DNA of 34,505 nucleotides from JBBSDV01 sp038240335 (GCA_038240335.1 JBBSDV010000010.1:1-34505); one strand, 5' to 3'; numbered from the stretch's first letter, positions 22,689 through 30,771 are shown. Program-made: numbers and translations. Notes: generated from the sequence alone by a model not told the origin.

Positions 22689-23596
22689 TGTCACCCACGC
22701 GCAGTATCCGGCTGATCGCCCCCGCCAAGATTAACTGGAGTCTCGAGGTTTTGCGTATTCGGCCCGATGGCTACCACGAGATCCGCAGCGTCCTCCAAAC
22801 GATCGACCTGCACGATGTTGTCACGCTCACCGACGCCGACGCGATCACGCTCGAGATCAGCGGCGAGGCCGGCATGCTCGCTGACGCGCCACCGCAGTCG
22901 AACCTCGCGTATCGCGCCGCCCTCGCGCTCCGCGACCGCATCGGCGGCGGCCACGCGGTGCGCATCGAGCTCGAGAAGCACATCCCGGTCGCGGCCGGGC
23001 TCGGCGGCGGGAGCAGCGATGCCGCTACCGTCCTCCGCGGTCTCAACCGCCTCTGGAATGCCGGACAGTCCGATCGCAACCTGATCGAGATCGCCGGCGA
23101 GGTCGGCTCCGACCCGCCGTTCTTCATTGTTGGCGGCACGGCCGCTGTTGCTGGCCGCGGCGAGCACGTCGAACCGCTGCCCGACGCGGTTGCGCCAAGC
23201 CTCCTGCTCGCCACACCCCCGCAGAACGAACGCGGCGAAAAGACGGCGTCGATGTTCGGCGCACTCACACCCGATGATTTCACCGAGGGCGATGTGACCA
23301 TCGGCGTGCGCGAGTTCGTGAGTTCGCGTCGGATGCTCGTTGATGCCAGCCTCAACAACGTGTTTGAGCACGCCGTCGCAAACATGCAGCCGGAGACGGC
23401 AAACGCGATGGCGGCACTTCGGGCCGGGCGCTACTTGCCGCATCTCGCCGGCGCCGGCCCGTCGTTCTTTCTGCTCAGCACCGCTGGCGTCGATCTCGAG
23501 CACGAGCTTGGCGGCCGCATTCGCGAGATCGGCTTCGAGCCGCGGCCCGTACACGCACTCGCACGCGAGGCGGCGCTTCGCTTCGAGGAGACGTAG
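22688..23596 (+). CDS. ispE: 4-diphosphocytidyl-2-C-methyl-D-erythritol kinase
   Basis: GHMP kinase of the MEP isoprenoid pathway. The 302-aa product has Lys14 in IAPAKINWSL, the ATP loop PVAAGLGGGSSDAA (100-113) with catalytic Asp111, DPPFFIVGGTA in place of the more common DVPFF, and the C-terminal LAGAGPSFF. The ATG at 22688 shares one nucleotide with the rsmA stop; an upstream ATG at 22667 would also be in frame. Its stop overlaps the GTG of the following membrane gene (TAGTG). The MEP pathway would supply polyprenyl diphosphate for the UbiA enzyme, but the genes are far apart. Confidence 0.95.
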   Translation: MSPTRSIRLIAPAKINWSLEVLRIRPDGYHEIRSVLQTIDLHDVVTLTDADAITLEISGEAGMLADAPPQSNLAYRAALALRDRIGGGHAVRIELEKHIPVAAGLGGGSSDAATVLRGLNRLWNAGQSDRNLIEIAGEVGSDPPFFIVGGTAAVAGRGEHVEPLPDAVAPSLLLATPPQNERGEKTASMFGALTPDDFTEGDVTIGVREFVSSRRMLVDASLNNVFEHAVANMQPETANAMAALRAGRYLPHLAGAGPSFFLLSTAGVDLEHELGGRIREIGFEPRPVHALAREAALRFEET

Positions 23597-24015
23597 TGGC
23601 GCAGGTCTTCGCGGGCTTCGTCATCGGCTACGCGGTCTCGCTCGTCATCGGCCCCGCGGTCGCGATCGCGATCATTCGCTCGAACGACCGTTCCGGCGTT
23701 GCGCAGCGGCTCGCGCCGCCGGGCACGAGCATCATCGCGCTCTCGGTCGTCGTCCATTTCGCCGCACTGCTCATGTTCACGGCGCTCGGTCTCGTCCTCG
23801 GCATGGCGCTCGCCGGCATCGACGACCGGCGGCCAAACGGCGGGCTCGGCAGCCCGAACGTCACGTACACACTGCTCGTGATTGCGCTGACCGCCGTGCT
23901 GGTCATCCCTGCCTTCGCCGTACCGGCGATTCGCCGCTACGCCACGATCGGCGGACTGCTCTTCGTCCTCCTTTTCGGCTGGGCGATGCCCTGGCTCGCC
24001 ACCCTCGGCCACTAA
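23596..24015 (+). CDS. Four-TM membrane protein of unknown function
   Basis: I do not recognise a family. The 139-aa product has four hydrophobic segments (about 7-27, 45-69, 88-108, 113-133) joined by short loops, with basic residues in the loop at 28-40 and acidic residues mainly in DDRR at about 76-79. The GTG start overlaps the ispE stop (TAGTG), so it is translated with ispE and probably belongs to the yabE-rsmA-ispE operon. No charged catalytic residues or transporter motif are obvious. Confidence 0.7.
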   Translation: MAQVFAGFVIGYAVSLVIGPAVAIAIIRSNDRSGVAQRLAPPGTSIIALSVVVHFAALLMFTALGLVLGMALAGIDDRRPNGGLGSPNVTYTLLVIALTAVLVIPAFAVPAIRRYATIGGLLFVLLFGWAMPWLATLGH

Positions 24016-24021
24016 CAGCAC

Positions 24022-24074
24022 GGCATGGAGGACTGCTTCTGTAAAGCGTTCAGGTGAGCAGCCTCCACCATGCA
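24022..24074 (+). ncRNA. Candidate structured RNA or operon-end hairpin
   Basis: Directly after the membrane gene (stop 24015), GCAT/ATGC (24023-24026 with 24070-24073) and GGAGG-a-CTGC/GCAGCCTCC (24027-24036 with 24058-24066) form a long stem with a bulged A, a 3-nt bulge and a 21-nt loop. No T-tract follows. It may end the transcript or be a separate RNA. Confidence 0.3.
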
Positions 24075-24141
24075 GGCCCGATCCAGGCAGCACCGCAAGC
24101 AATGTGGTCGTCGACGCGGCATCGAGCCAGCCGTCGCCCGC

Positions 24142-24150
24142 TGCTACACT
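24142..24150 (+). promoter_or_regulatory. Extended -10 element, leaderless PHP gene
   Basis: TGCTACACT (TG-N-TACACT at 24145-24150) lies only 5 nt before the ATG at 24156. A start point 6 nt downstream would be the A of ATG. No ribosome site is present. Confidence 0.55.
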
Positions 24151-24155
24151 TCGCC

Positions 24156-24881
24156 ATGCCCGGAACGATCCTCGATATGCACATTCACACGACCGCCGGC
24201 GCGTCCGACAGCGGGCTCAGCCCGGAGGATCTTGCCGAAGAAGCGAAGAAACGCGGCCTCACGGGCATCAACATCACCGAGCACGATCGCCTCTGGGACA
24301 CGTTCAAACTGAACGAATACCGCGAGCGCCATGCGCCGCTCTTCGTCAACAACGGAATGGAGGTCTCGACCGACCTCGGACACATGATCGTGGTCGGGCT
24401 CAAGCAGTACGTCGGCGGCATCCGCCGCGCCGAGGAGCTCCGCCGCGTGCTCGACGAGATGGGTGGCTTCATGGTCGTCGCCCACCCCTTCCGGCACTGG
24501 TTCGACCCGGTGTATTTCCGCAAGCAGGGCAAAGAGCCGTTCACGATGACGCCCGAGCAAGCCGCGGAGCGTTTGCCGGTCTTCGGTCTGGTCGACGCGA
24601 TCGAGGCGCTGAACGGCGCCAACACGCCCCGTGAAAACCTCTTCGCTCTCCGCGTCGCGAAGGTGCTCGACAAGCCCGTCACCGGCGGCAGCGATGCCCA
24701 CTCGACGTCCGGGATCGGCTTCTACTGCACCGTCTTCGAGAACGAGCTAAAGACGCCGGATGACATGCTCCGCGAGCTGCACGCGCGGCGCTTCCACGCA
24801 CACCACGGACTGCTTCAGGACAAGCTGACCTACTTCACCGAAGACAGCCTCGAGCAGGCGGCGCCCGGCCTCGCGACCTAG
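24156..24881 (+). CDS. PHP-domain metal-dependent phosphoesterase-like protein
   Basis: A 241-aa PHP-domain hydrolase. Metal ligands typical of the family are seen in order: DMHIHTT (His9, His11), INITEHDRL, VVAHPFRH and GGSDAHS near residue 190. This resembles free-standing PHP proteins of the YciV/TrpH group, which act on phosphoesters or nucleotides. The exact substrate is not predictable. The ATG at 24156 is fixed by a -10 element 5 nt upstream and by the family start at DMHIH. The gene is separate from the yabE operon and 75 nt upstream of dinG. Confidence 0.9.
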   Translation: MPGTILDMHIHTTAGASDSGLSPEDLAEEAKKRGLTGINITEHDRLWDTFKLNEYRERHAPLFVNNGMEVSTDLGHMIVVGLKQYVGGIRRAEELRRVLDEMGGFMVVAHPFRHWFDPVYFRKQGKEPFTMTPEQAAERLPVFGLVDAIEALNGANTPRENLFALRVAKVLDKPVTGGSDAHSTSGIGFYCTVFENELKTPDDMLRELHARRFHAHHGLLQDKLTYFTEDSLEQAAPGLAT

Positions 24882-24894
24882 CTCGAAGCCTGCA

Positions 24895-24903
24895 TGGTAG
24901 ACT
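24895..24903 (+). promoter_or_regulatory. Putative extended -10 upstream of dinG
   Basis: TGGTAGACT (TG-N-TAGACT) would start transcription near 24910, giving a leader of about 47 nt for dinG. A second, weaker TAGACA at 24942-24947 lies 9 nt before the TTG start and would give a leaderless message. Confidence 0.35.
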
Positions 24904-24956
24904 GACCTACATCACGCGCATGGACGCGGCGCCGTAGTCACTAGACAGCTTCTCGC

Positions 24957-27782
24957 TTGTCCTACATTTCCCTCGATCTGGAAACGACCGGTCTCGATCC
25001 CGAGCAGGATGAGATCATTGAGGTCGCCGCGATTCGCTTCGACGCGTCGGGCGTCATCGACACGTATCAATCGCTCGTGAACCCGGGCCGCAAGCTCGAA
25101 TATCGCATCGCCCTGCTCACGAGCATCGATCAGGCCGCCCTCGCCGCGGCGCCGCTCTTCAGCAGCATCGCATCAGACGTCGCCGCGTTCATCGGGCTCG
25201 ACCCGATCGTCGGCCAGAACCCCACCTTCGATACGACGTTCCTCGCCCGCTACGGCGTCGAGGTCTTCGGTCCCACGTACGACACCTTCGATCTGGCGAT
25301 GATCCTGTTCCCGGGCCTGCGCCAGCACTCGCTCGGCGCAATCGCCGACCATCTCGGGCTCACCTTCACCAGCCGCCACCGCGCGATGGCCGATGCCGAC
25401 GCGGCGATGCGAGTCTTCGCCGCACTCCGCCAGCGGCTGCTCGATTCGCCGCCGGATCTGCTCGTCGAGGCGGAGCGTGTCGCGGCCGGCAGCGAGTGGA
25501 GCCTCCGTCATCTCTTCCGCGAGCTCGCCGCGGAACGTCCGCGCACGATCGGCGACAGCGAGCGCGAGGGCGTCGTCCATGGCTTCGTCAAAGCGCCGCC
25601 GCCGATCATTGAACCGACGGCGCCGTCGACGCGCCGCATTACCGTGCCAGCGGAGCAGTCCGCCACGCTGATTCAGTCGGCGGCGGCGCACGACGCGCTC
25701 GACGAGTACGAGGAACGGCCCGAGCAGCGGAGCATGGCGCGTGCCATCGGCGAGAGCATCGCTGAGGGCGACAACCTGATCGTCGAGGCGGGCACAGGCG
25801 TGGGCAAATCCCTCGCCTATATCGTCCCGTCCGCGCTCCACGCCGTCCGCAACAACGCGCGCGCCGTTATCTCTACGAACACGATCAATCTGCAGGAGCA
25901 GCTGATCGGCCAGGACATCCCGATCGCTCGTCGCTTGCTCGCCGAAGCCGGAATCGATTACGACGACTTGCGGGTTGCGCAGCTCAAGGGCCGACGCAAT
26001 TATCTGTGCTTGCTTCGCTGGTCGGGCAGCCGCCGTAGCGGCTCCATGAGCGTCGACGATGCGCGGGTGCTTGTGCGTCTGCTGTTCTGGCTGGGCGCGA
26101 CGGACACCGGTGACCGTGCCGAGCTCAACCTCCGCCGCGAAGAGGATGCGAGTTGGGCGCGGGTCAGTGCACAGGAGGGTGGTTGCCTCTCGATGCAGTG
26201 CGCGTATGTCCGCGACGGATCGTGCTTCCTCCACCGCGCGAAGAAGAAGGCGGAATCGGCGCACGTGCTCGTCGTCAATCACGCACTGTTGCTGTCGGAC
26301 GTGACGACCGGTGGCAACGTTATCCCCGAGTACCAGCACCTGATCGTCGATGAGGCGCACCATCTCGAAGACGAGGCGACGAGCCAGTTCGGATTCGCGG
26401 CATCCGAGTCCGACGTGTTGACGTGGCTCGACAACGTGCATGGTCATTCGGGACGCGAGGGCGGTCTTACGGCGACGATCCACTCGGCGACGCGCGCATC
26501 GCAGCAGGCCATCGGTCCTGCGCCCCAGCTCGATGCGCTCGCCCGCATGCTCGGCGTCATGGCAACTCGGGCGCGCGATCGCGTCCCGAAGTTCTTCCTC
26601 GTCCTCCAAGAGTTTGGCCAGCAGCACGGCAGCGGCCGCAACGACTACGACGAACGCATCCCCCTGACCCGCGGCATCCGCGTCCAGCCGGACTGGTCGG
26701 ACATTGAGGCGACCTGGTTCGCGACGGAAGAGCTCCTCGCTGCGGTCGGCGGCGTTCTCGAAGAGCTGCATGCAATGCTGCAGCAGGTCAGCCCAACCGA
26801 CGTGCTCGATCGCGACGCCGTCGCCGCTGAAGCCGGCGATCTGATCGATGCCGGCGAGAAGCTCCGCGCCGGACTCTCTCGCATCATCGGAAAAGACGAT
26901 CGCGAGACCGTGTGCTGGCTCACGCTCGGTCGCCGCGACGCGTCACCGTCGCTTGCCAGCGCGCCGTTGTCCGTCGCCGACACGCTGCGCACGACCCTCT
27001 TTGGCCCGAGAGAGAGCGTCATCCTGACGAGCGCGACGTTGAGCACCGAGGACAACTTCGACTACATGAAGAGCCGCCTCGGCTTCGACGACGCCCGCGA
27101 GCTGCTGCTCGGCTCACCGTTCGACTACCAGCAATCGACGTTGATTCTCGCGCCGAGCGACATGCCGGAGCCGGATCAGCACGGGTACCTCGCATCGCTG
27201 CAGAGCGCGATCATCGAGATGGTCACCGCGAGCGAGGGCCGCGCGCTGATCCTCTTCACCTCGCACAGCGGCCTGCGCGCCGCGTATCAAGGCATCAAGC
27301 GCCAGCTCGAGGAGAAGGAGATCCTCGTCCTCGGGCAGGGCATCGACGGTGCGCCGAAGCAATTGCTCGCCACGCTGAAGGACAACCACCGCACCGTGCT
27401 GCTCGGCGCGTCGAGCTTCTGGGAGGGCGTCGATGTCACCGGCGAAGCACTCTCGCTGCTGATCATGGCCCGCCTGCCCTTCGCGGTGCCATCCGATCCG
27501 GTGTACCAGGCGCGTTCGGGGTTGTTCGATCAGCCGTTCGAGCAGTACGCGCTGCCGCAGGCGATCCTCCGATTCAAGCAGGGGTTTGGCCGCCTGATCC
27601 GTCGTAAGACGGATCGCGGCGTGATGGTCGTGCTCGACCGCCGCCTCCGCAGCCGCCGATACGGCGACGCATTCCTGCGCTCGCTCCCCGCATGCGAGCT
27701 CCGCGAGCCCCCCCTCCGCGATCTGCCCGCGGAAGTATCGTTCTGGCTCGCGCGGCGCGATCCCGCGACAATCGCGACGTGA
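24957..27782 (+). CDS. dinG: DnaQ-DinG fusion: DEDDh 3'-5' exonuclease plus helicase
   Basis: A 941-aa protein. The N-terminal DEDDh exonuclease has LDLETTG with Asp7/Glu9 and HRAMAD with His141/Asp146. The helicase has Walker A AGTGVGKS (Lys284) and DEAH in LIVDEAHHLED, and motifs EGVDVTG and QGFGRLIRRK near the C-terminus. Four cysteines (351, 410, 415, 423) in the expected region suggest the Fe-S cluster of XPD/DinG enzymes. This exonuclease-helicase fusion is known from Firmicutes and Chloroflexota. The TTG start is forced: an in-frame TAG lies 15 nt upstream and exonuclease motif I begins at residue 4. The TGA overlaps the following GNAT gene (GTGA). Confidence 0.93.
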   Translation: MSYISLDLETTGLDPEQDEIIEVAAIRFDASGVIDTYQSLVNPGRKLEYRIALLTSIDQAALAAAPLFSSIASDVAAFIGLDPIVGQNPTFDTTFLARYGVEVFGPTYDTFDLAMILFPGLRQHSLGAIADHLGLTFTSRHRAMADADAAMRVFAALRQRLLDSPPDLLVEAERVAAGSEWSLRHLFRELAAERPRTIGDSEREGVVHGFVKAPPPIIEPTAPSTRRITVPAEQSATLIQSAAAHDALDEYEERPEQRSMARAIGESIAEGDNLIVEAGTGVGKSLAYIVPSALHAVRNNARAVISTNTINLQEQLIGQDIPIARRLLAEAGIDYDDLRVAQLKGRRNYLCLLRWSGSRRSGSMSVDDARVLVRLLFWLGATDTGDRAELNLRREEDASWARVSAQEGGCLSMQCAYVRDGSCFLHRAKKKAESAHVLVVNHALLLSDVTTGGNVIPEYQHLIVDEAHHLEDEATSQFGFAASESDVLTWLDNVHGHSGREGGLTATIHSATRASQQAIGPAPQLDALARMLGVMATRARDRVPKFFLVLQEFGQQHGSGRNDYDERIPLTRGIRVQPDWSDIEATWFATEELLAAVGGVLEELHAMLQQVSPTDVLDRDAVAAEAGDLIDAGEKLRAGLSRIIGKDDRETVCWLTLGRRDASPSLASAPLSVADTLRTTLFGPRESVILTSATLSTEDNFDYMKSRLGFDDARELLLGSPFDYQQSTLILAPSDMPEPDQHGYLASLQSAIIEMVTASEGRALILFTSHSGLRAAYQGIKRQLEEKEILVLGQGIDGAPKQLLATLKDNHRTVLLGASSFWEGVDVTGEALSLLIMARLPFAVPSDPVYQARSGLFDQPFEQYALPQAILRFKQGFGRLIRRKTDRGVMVVLDRRLRSRRYGDAFLRSLPACELREPPLRDLPAEVSFWLARRDPATIAT

Positions 27783-28273
27783 GCGTCGTCGACCTCCGCG
27801 CAGTCACCGCCGCCGACTTAACATGGCTCGATGAGTGGGTCGCATCCGTCGCCGCGTCGGTCGGCTATGACGCTCTCGCATCCGAACACCCGGGCGCATC
27901 ACTGATCGCCCGAATTGGCGCTGGTGCGCCGCCGCTCGCGCGGATCATCGAGCGCGACAACGAACCGGTCGGCATCATCATCTGCTCGCTCCACGCACCC
28001 CGCCCGGGCGCCGCGATCATCGAGATCGTCGCCACGAAGCGAGACGCGGCACGCCGCGGATCCGGCATGGCTGCGGCCGCCGCGATAGAAGACGAACTCC
28101 GAACTGCCGGCCTCACTACGATCTTCGCGCCGGCGCCCGCCGTCCACGGCATCGATGTGTATTTCTGGATCCGCCTCGGCTATCGTCCGATCGCTCGGAA
28201 CATGTGGCCGTGCGAGACAGCCGGCGTTGCCTGGCTGCAACGGGATCTCGATCCCCGGAGCACGATCGACTGA
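27779..28273 (+). CDS. GNAT-family N-acetyltransferase
   Basis: A 164-aa GNAT protein. The beta-4 strand AAIIEIVATKRD precedes the acetyl-CoA loop ARRGSGMAA (91-99), followed by the motif-B-like YFWIRLGYRP. Only the core fold is evident and the acceptor cannot be guessed. The GTG at 27779 overlaps the dinG stop (GTGA), so it is translated with dinG. It converges with the HIT gene, whose stop is 26 nt away. No clear terminator is seen in that gap. Confidence 0.82.
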   Translation: MSVVDLRAVTAADLTWLDEWVASVAASVGYDALASEHPGASLIARIGAGAPPLARIIERDNEPVGIIICSLHAPRPGAAIIEIVATKRDAARRGSGMAAAAAIEDELRTAGLTTIFAPAPAVHGIDVYFWIRLGYRPIARNMWPCETAGVAWLQRDLDPRSTID

Positions 28274-28298
28274 TGACACGTGAACAACGCGCGCCTGC

Positions 28299-28646
28299 TC
28301 ACCCTTCGGCGCCGAGATGCCGGCCCCCGAGCAGATGCATATGGAGGTGCGGGATCGTCATCCCCGCATCCTCGCCGACGTTGAACGCGAGACGATAGCC
28401 GCGACCCGATAGTCCCTCGTCATTGGCCAACGCTGCCGCCGCTTCGAACATCCGCGCCAATGACGCCGCGTGCTCCGCGCCGGCACGGCCAGCATCGGCG
28501 ATGTGTTGCTTCGGAATAACCAGAATATGCGTCGGCGCACGCGGATTGATGTCTCGAATCGCGAACACGAGATCGTCGTTGTGCAGCTTCGGCGCATCAA
28601 TCTCGCCCGCTGCCATTTGGCAGAACAAACAACCGGCGCTCATCAC
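28299..28646 (-). CDS. HIT-family nucleotide hydrolase (HinT-like)
   Basis: A 115-aa HIT-domain protein acting as a purine nucleoside phosphoramidase or AMP-lysine hydrolase in the HinT manner. The catalytic triad motif HLHMHLLGG has His100, His102 and His104. N-terminal CLFC (Cys6, Cys9) and the downstream histidines suggest a zinc site as in many bacterial HIT proteins. Length is normal. The first two codons are both ATG, so the start is 28646 or 28643. It is the last gene of the long minus-strand run. Confidence 0.93.
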   Translation of the reverse strand: MMSAGCLFCQMAAGEIDAPKLHNDDLVFAIRDINPRAPTHILVIPKQHIADAGRAGAEHAASLARMFEAAAALANDEGLSGRGYRLAFNVGEDAGMTIPHLHMHLLGGRHLGAEG

Positions 28647-28724
28647 ATCATGTCCGTTCCCGTAACATACCGCGCCGATATCCGGCGCGAACCCTTCGCA
28701 GCTCGGAGCGCGTGGTACACACGC

Positions 28725-29120
28725 TTATCGGTCGCCGATGATCGCATCGGCCTCGATCTCGATCAACATCTCGGGGTCGATCAGCCGCGAGACCTCGACC
28801 ATCGTCGTTGCCGGGCGGATCGCGCCGAAGACCTCGCCGTGCGCGCGGCCCGCTTCCTCCCATCGGCTGATGTCCGTGACGAACATGCGCGTACGCACGA
28901 CGTCACCCAACGAGGCGCCGGCGTCGCGAAGCGCGGTCTCGATGATCCGCAGCACCGCCCTCGTCTGCGCATACAGATCGCCGGCACCGATCACGCTGCC
29001 GTCAGGCGCAGCCGCCGTCGTTCCTGCGACGAACACATGCCGACCCGATCGGACGGCACGCGAGTAGCCGACGATCGGCTCCCATTTCGACCCGCTGCTG
29101 ATGTTCTGTCGATCCGTCAT
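28725..29120 (-). CDS. RidA-family protein lacking the catalytic arginine
   Basis: A 131-aa YjgF/YER057c/UK114-type protein. The fold is recognisable from VFVAGTTA, VVRTRMFVTD and VEVSRLIDPEMLIEIEADA. The position equivalent to the active-site Arg105 of E. coli RidA is Thr105 (PATT in place of PxRS), so the usual imine deaminase activity is not expected. It therefore fits the Rid groups that lack this Arg, whose role is unknown. A TACAAT on the minus strand at 29166-29171, inside the end of the pth-like gene, could be its own -10. The ATG at 29120 gives a normal length. Confidence 0.88.
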   Translation of the reverse strand: MTDRQNISSGSKWEPIVGYSRAVRSGRHVFVAGTTAAAPDGSVIGAGDLYAQTRAVLRIIETALRDAGASLGDVVRTRMFVTDISRWEEAGRAHGEVFGAIRPATTMVEVSRLIDPEMLIEIEADAIIGDR

Positions 29121-29153
29121 CGCGCATCCGCTGCCTCTGGTCGACGCACAACA

Positions 29154-29912
29154 TTACCCATCTCGATTGTATCGGTTCATCGCTGCCTCGATGCCTTCGG
29201 CGAGCGCGACCTCGATCGCCTCGACGGCGCGTTCGACCGCCGATTCGAGCTGCTTCCGCTCGTCCGGATCCGGATCGCTCAGCACCCAGGCAGCGACGTG
29301 CTCAGGGTCGCGCGTCGGCTCGCCGCGCGCATTCGGCCGGTCGATGCCGATGCGCACGCGCGGAAAATCGTCGGTGCGTGCACGCGCGATGATGTCCGCG
29401 ACACCCTTCTGACCGCCGCCGCTACCGTTGCGCCTCAGGCGCACCTTCCCTGTCGGCAAGTCGAGATGATCGCAAACTATGAGCATCTCGCGCGCGTGGT
29501 CGAGCTTCAGCCGCTGGACGAGCGCCATCACGGCCTTGCCGCTGTCGTTGTTAAAGGTACGCGTCTTCGCGACCGCGATCCTTCGGCCGCCGATCTCGCC
29601 CTCGGCGAGCGCGTAGGTGCCGGTCTTCGTGCCAAACTCGAGGTGATGCAGCTTCGCAAGCCGGTTCGCCGCCCAAAAGCCGACGTTGCGCCGGTTGCCG
29701 GCGTACTCACTGCCCGGGTTGCCGAGCGCGAAGACGAGACGAATATCGTACTCGCGCTCATTGTCCTCGTCGCCGCGTTGTTCGAGGCGCGGTTCTCGTG
29801 CATTCGAGTCGTTCGGCGAGCGCTGATCGGCGGATGTGTGATCGCGATTGCTCGCTCTCGTCTGCCCGGCCCGCGCGCGACGGCTCACAAACCGCTTGAA
29901 CACTCCGCTCAC
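29154..29912 (-). CDS. Peptidyl-tRNA hydrolase-like protein with altered active site
   Basis: A 252-aa protein of the Pth family, which normally frees tRNA from peptidyl-tRNA. The fold is clear: VFALGNPGSEY with Asn65, TRTFNNDSGK with Asn122, CDHLDLP with Asp148, and GVADIIAR. But the catalytic His20 of E. coli is Arg75 here (GNRRNVGFW), and His113-Asn114 become Gln168-Lys169. A charged, low-complexity N-terminal extension of about 57 residues is present; no alternative in-frame start exists after codon 9. The GTG at 29912 overlaps the upstream stop (GTGA). Either it works differently or it is a paralogue that has lost hydrolysis. Confidence 0.85.
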   Translation of the reverse strand: MSGVFKRFVSRRARAGQTRASNRDHTSADQRSPNDSNAREPRLEQRGDEDNEREYDIRLVFALGNPGSEYAGNRRNVGFWAANRLAKLHHLEFGTKTGTYALAEGEIGGRRIAVAKTRTFNNDSGKAVMALVQRLKLDHAREMLIVCDHLDLPTGKVRLRRNGSGGGQKGVADIIARARTDDFPRVRIGIDRPNARGEPTRDPEHVAAWVLSDPDPDERKQLESAVERAVEAIEVALAEGIEAAMNRYNRDG

Positions 29913-30733
29913 GCATCCTCTGTCGATGATGGACGCGACGGGAATGGCGTCGGCTCCAGACGGGCGTCCGGTGGGACTGCGCCCGCGTCCGCGGCAATTG
30001 CGCGTCGCTTACGCGGCGGCAGCGCCCGCACGTTCGTGAGCAGCGCATCGAGAGCCTCCGCCGGCCACGGATCATCGCGGGAGAACATGCGGAGGAATTG
30101 TAAATCCTCGGCGAACTGCTCAAGCGATCCACCGGGGACCGCGCGCTGGCGGAGCATGCGGAGCGCTTTCGCAAGGCGCGCGATCCCCGGGGCGCGCGCA
30201 GATGGCCGCTCCTTCGGATCCTCGGGCGCCAGTCGCAATCCGAGTTCATCGAGCGCATTCGCTCGTGGCGCGAGGCCGAGGCTGTGACGCACGAGCGCAA
30301 CGTACGGCGCTATGGCCTCGGCATCCGCCGCGTCGATCAGCGCAACCGCAAGTCGCCGGAAATCAGGTCGATCGCTGTCTTCCGGGAAGACGTCGTGGGC
30401 TTCGACGAGATTCTCGACAGCCGTCACGATACGGCCGTTCGCGTACGCCTCCATCCGGTGCGGAGGCAACGAGAACTCCGACAGGGCTGACGGGGGAAGC
30501 TGCATTCCCGGTTCACGAATATCCCGAAGGGACGACAGGGCAGGCACGCAGATCGCCGTTGCCGGCGGCGCATCCGCGACCGAGTGCGGTGCATTGAGCA
30601 GCTGGATTACGAAGTCGGGGGCCGGTTCCACACCCCGATCGAGGAGCGCCGGCTGATCGGCGACGGTGACGATGCCACGCCGCCGCCGGCCCGATGCATC
30701 GCGGAAGGCCATCGTCCACTTTGCTTCGATCAT
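29909..30733 (-). CDS. Protein of unknown function (274 aa)
   Basis: Not recognised. The N-terminal 40 or so residues (KWTMAFRDASGRRRRG) look like two beta strands; a Pro-rich middle (90-110) precedes Ala/Arg-rich helical segments, and the last 50 residues are basic and probably disordered. No TM helix, signal peptide, zinc motif or nucleotide-binding loop is seen. Codon use and length favour a real gene. TAGAAT on the minus strand (30739-30744) lies 5 nt before the ATG, so the message is probably leaderless. The TGA overlaps the pth-like GTG (GTGA), coupling the two proteins. Confidence 0.65.
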   Translation of the reverse strand: MIEAKWTMAFRDASGRRRRGIVTVADQPALLDRGVEPAPDFVIQLLNAPHSVADAPPATAICVPALSSLRDIREPGMQLPPSALSEFSLPPHRMEAYANGRIVTAVENLVEAHDVFPEDSDRPDFRRLAVALIDAADAEAIAPYVALVRHSLGLAPRANALDELGLRLAPEDPKERPSARAPGIARLAKALRMLRQRAVPGGSLEQFAEDLQFLRMFSRDDPWPAEALDALLTNVRALPPRKRRAIAADAGAVPPDARLEPTPFPSRPSSTEDA

Positions 30734-30738
30734 GCGTG

Positions 30739-30744
30739 ATTCTA
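30739..30744 (-). promoter_or_regulatory. Putative -10 of the unknown 274-aa protein
   Basis: TAGAAT on the minus strand (5 of 6 consensus positions) is 5 nt upstream of the ATG at 30733, the same spacing as for the PHP gene. It lies in the 38-nt gap after the cysteine desulfurase stop and would give a leaderless transcript. Confidence 0.45.
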
Positions 30745-30771
30745 GCGCGACTGCCGTCGGCTCGCCGACCG

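Noticed and set aside
25173..26771. Long open frame on the minus strand opposite dinG
   Set aside because: It is an Arg/Asp/Glu-rich antisense shadow of a clearly coding gene in high-G+C DNA, with no domain or ribosome site.
28470..30287. A 605-codon open frame on the plus strand across the HIT, RidA-like and Pth-like genes
   Set aside because: It is antisense to three genes with strong family motifs and has Arg/Ala-rich composition typical of GC-driven spurious frames.
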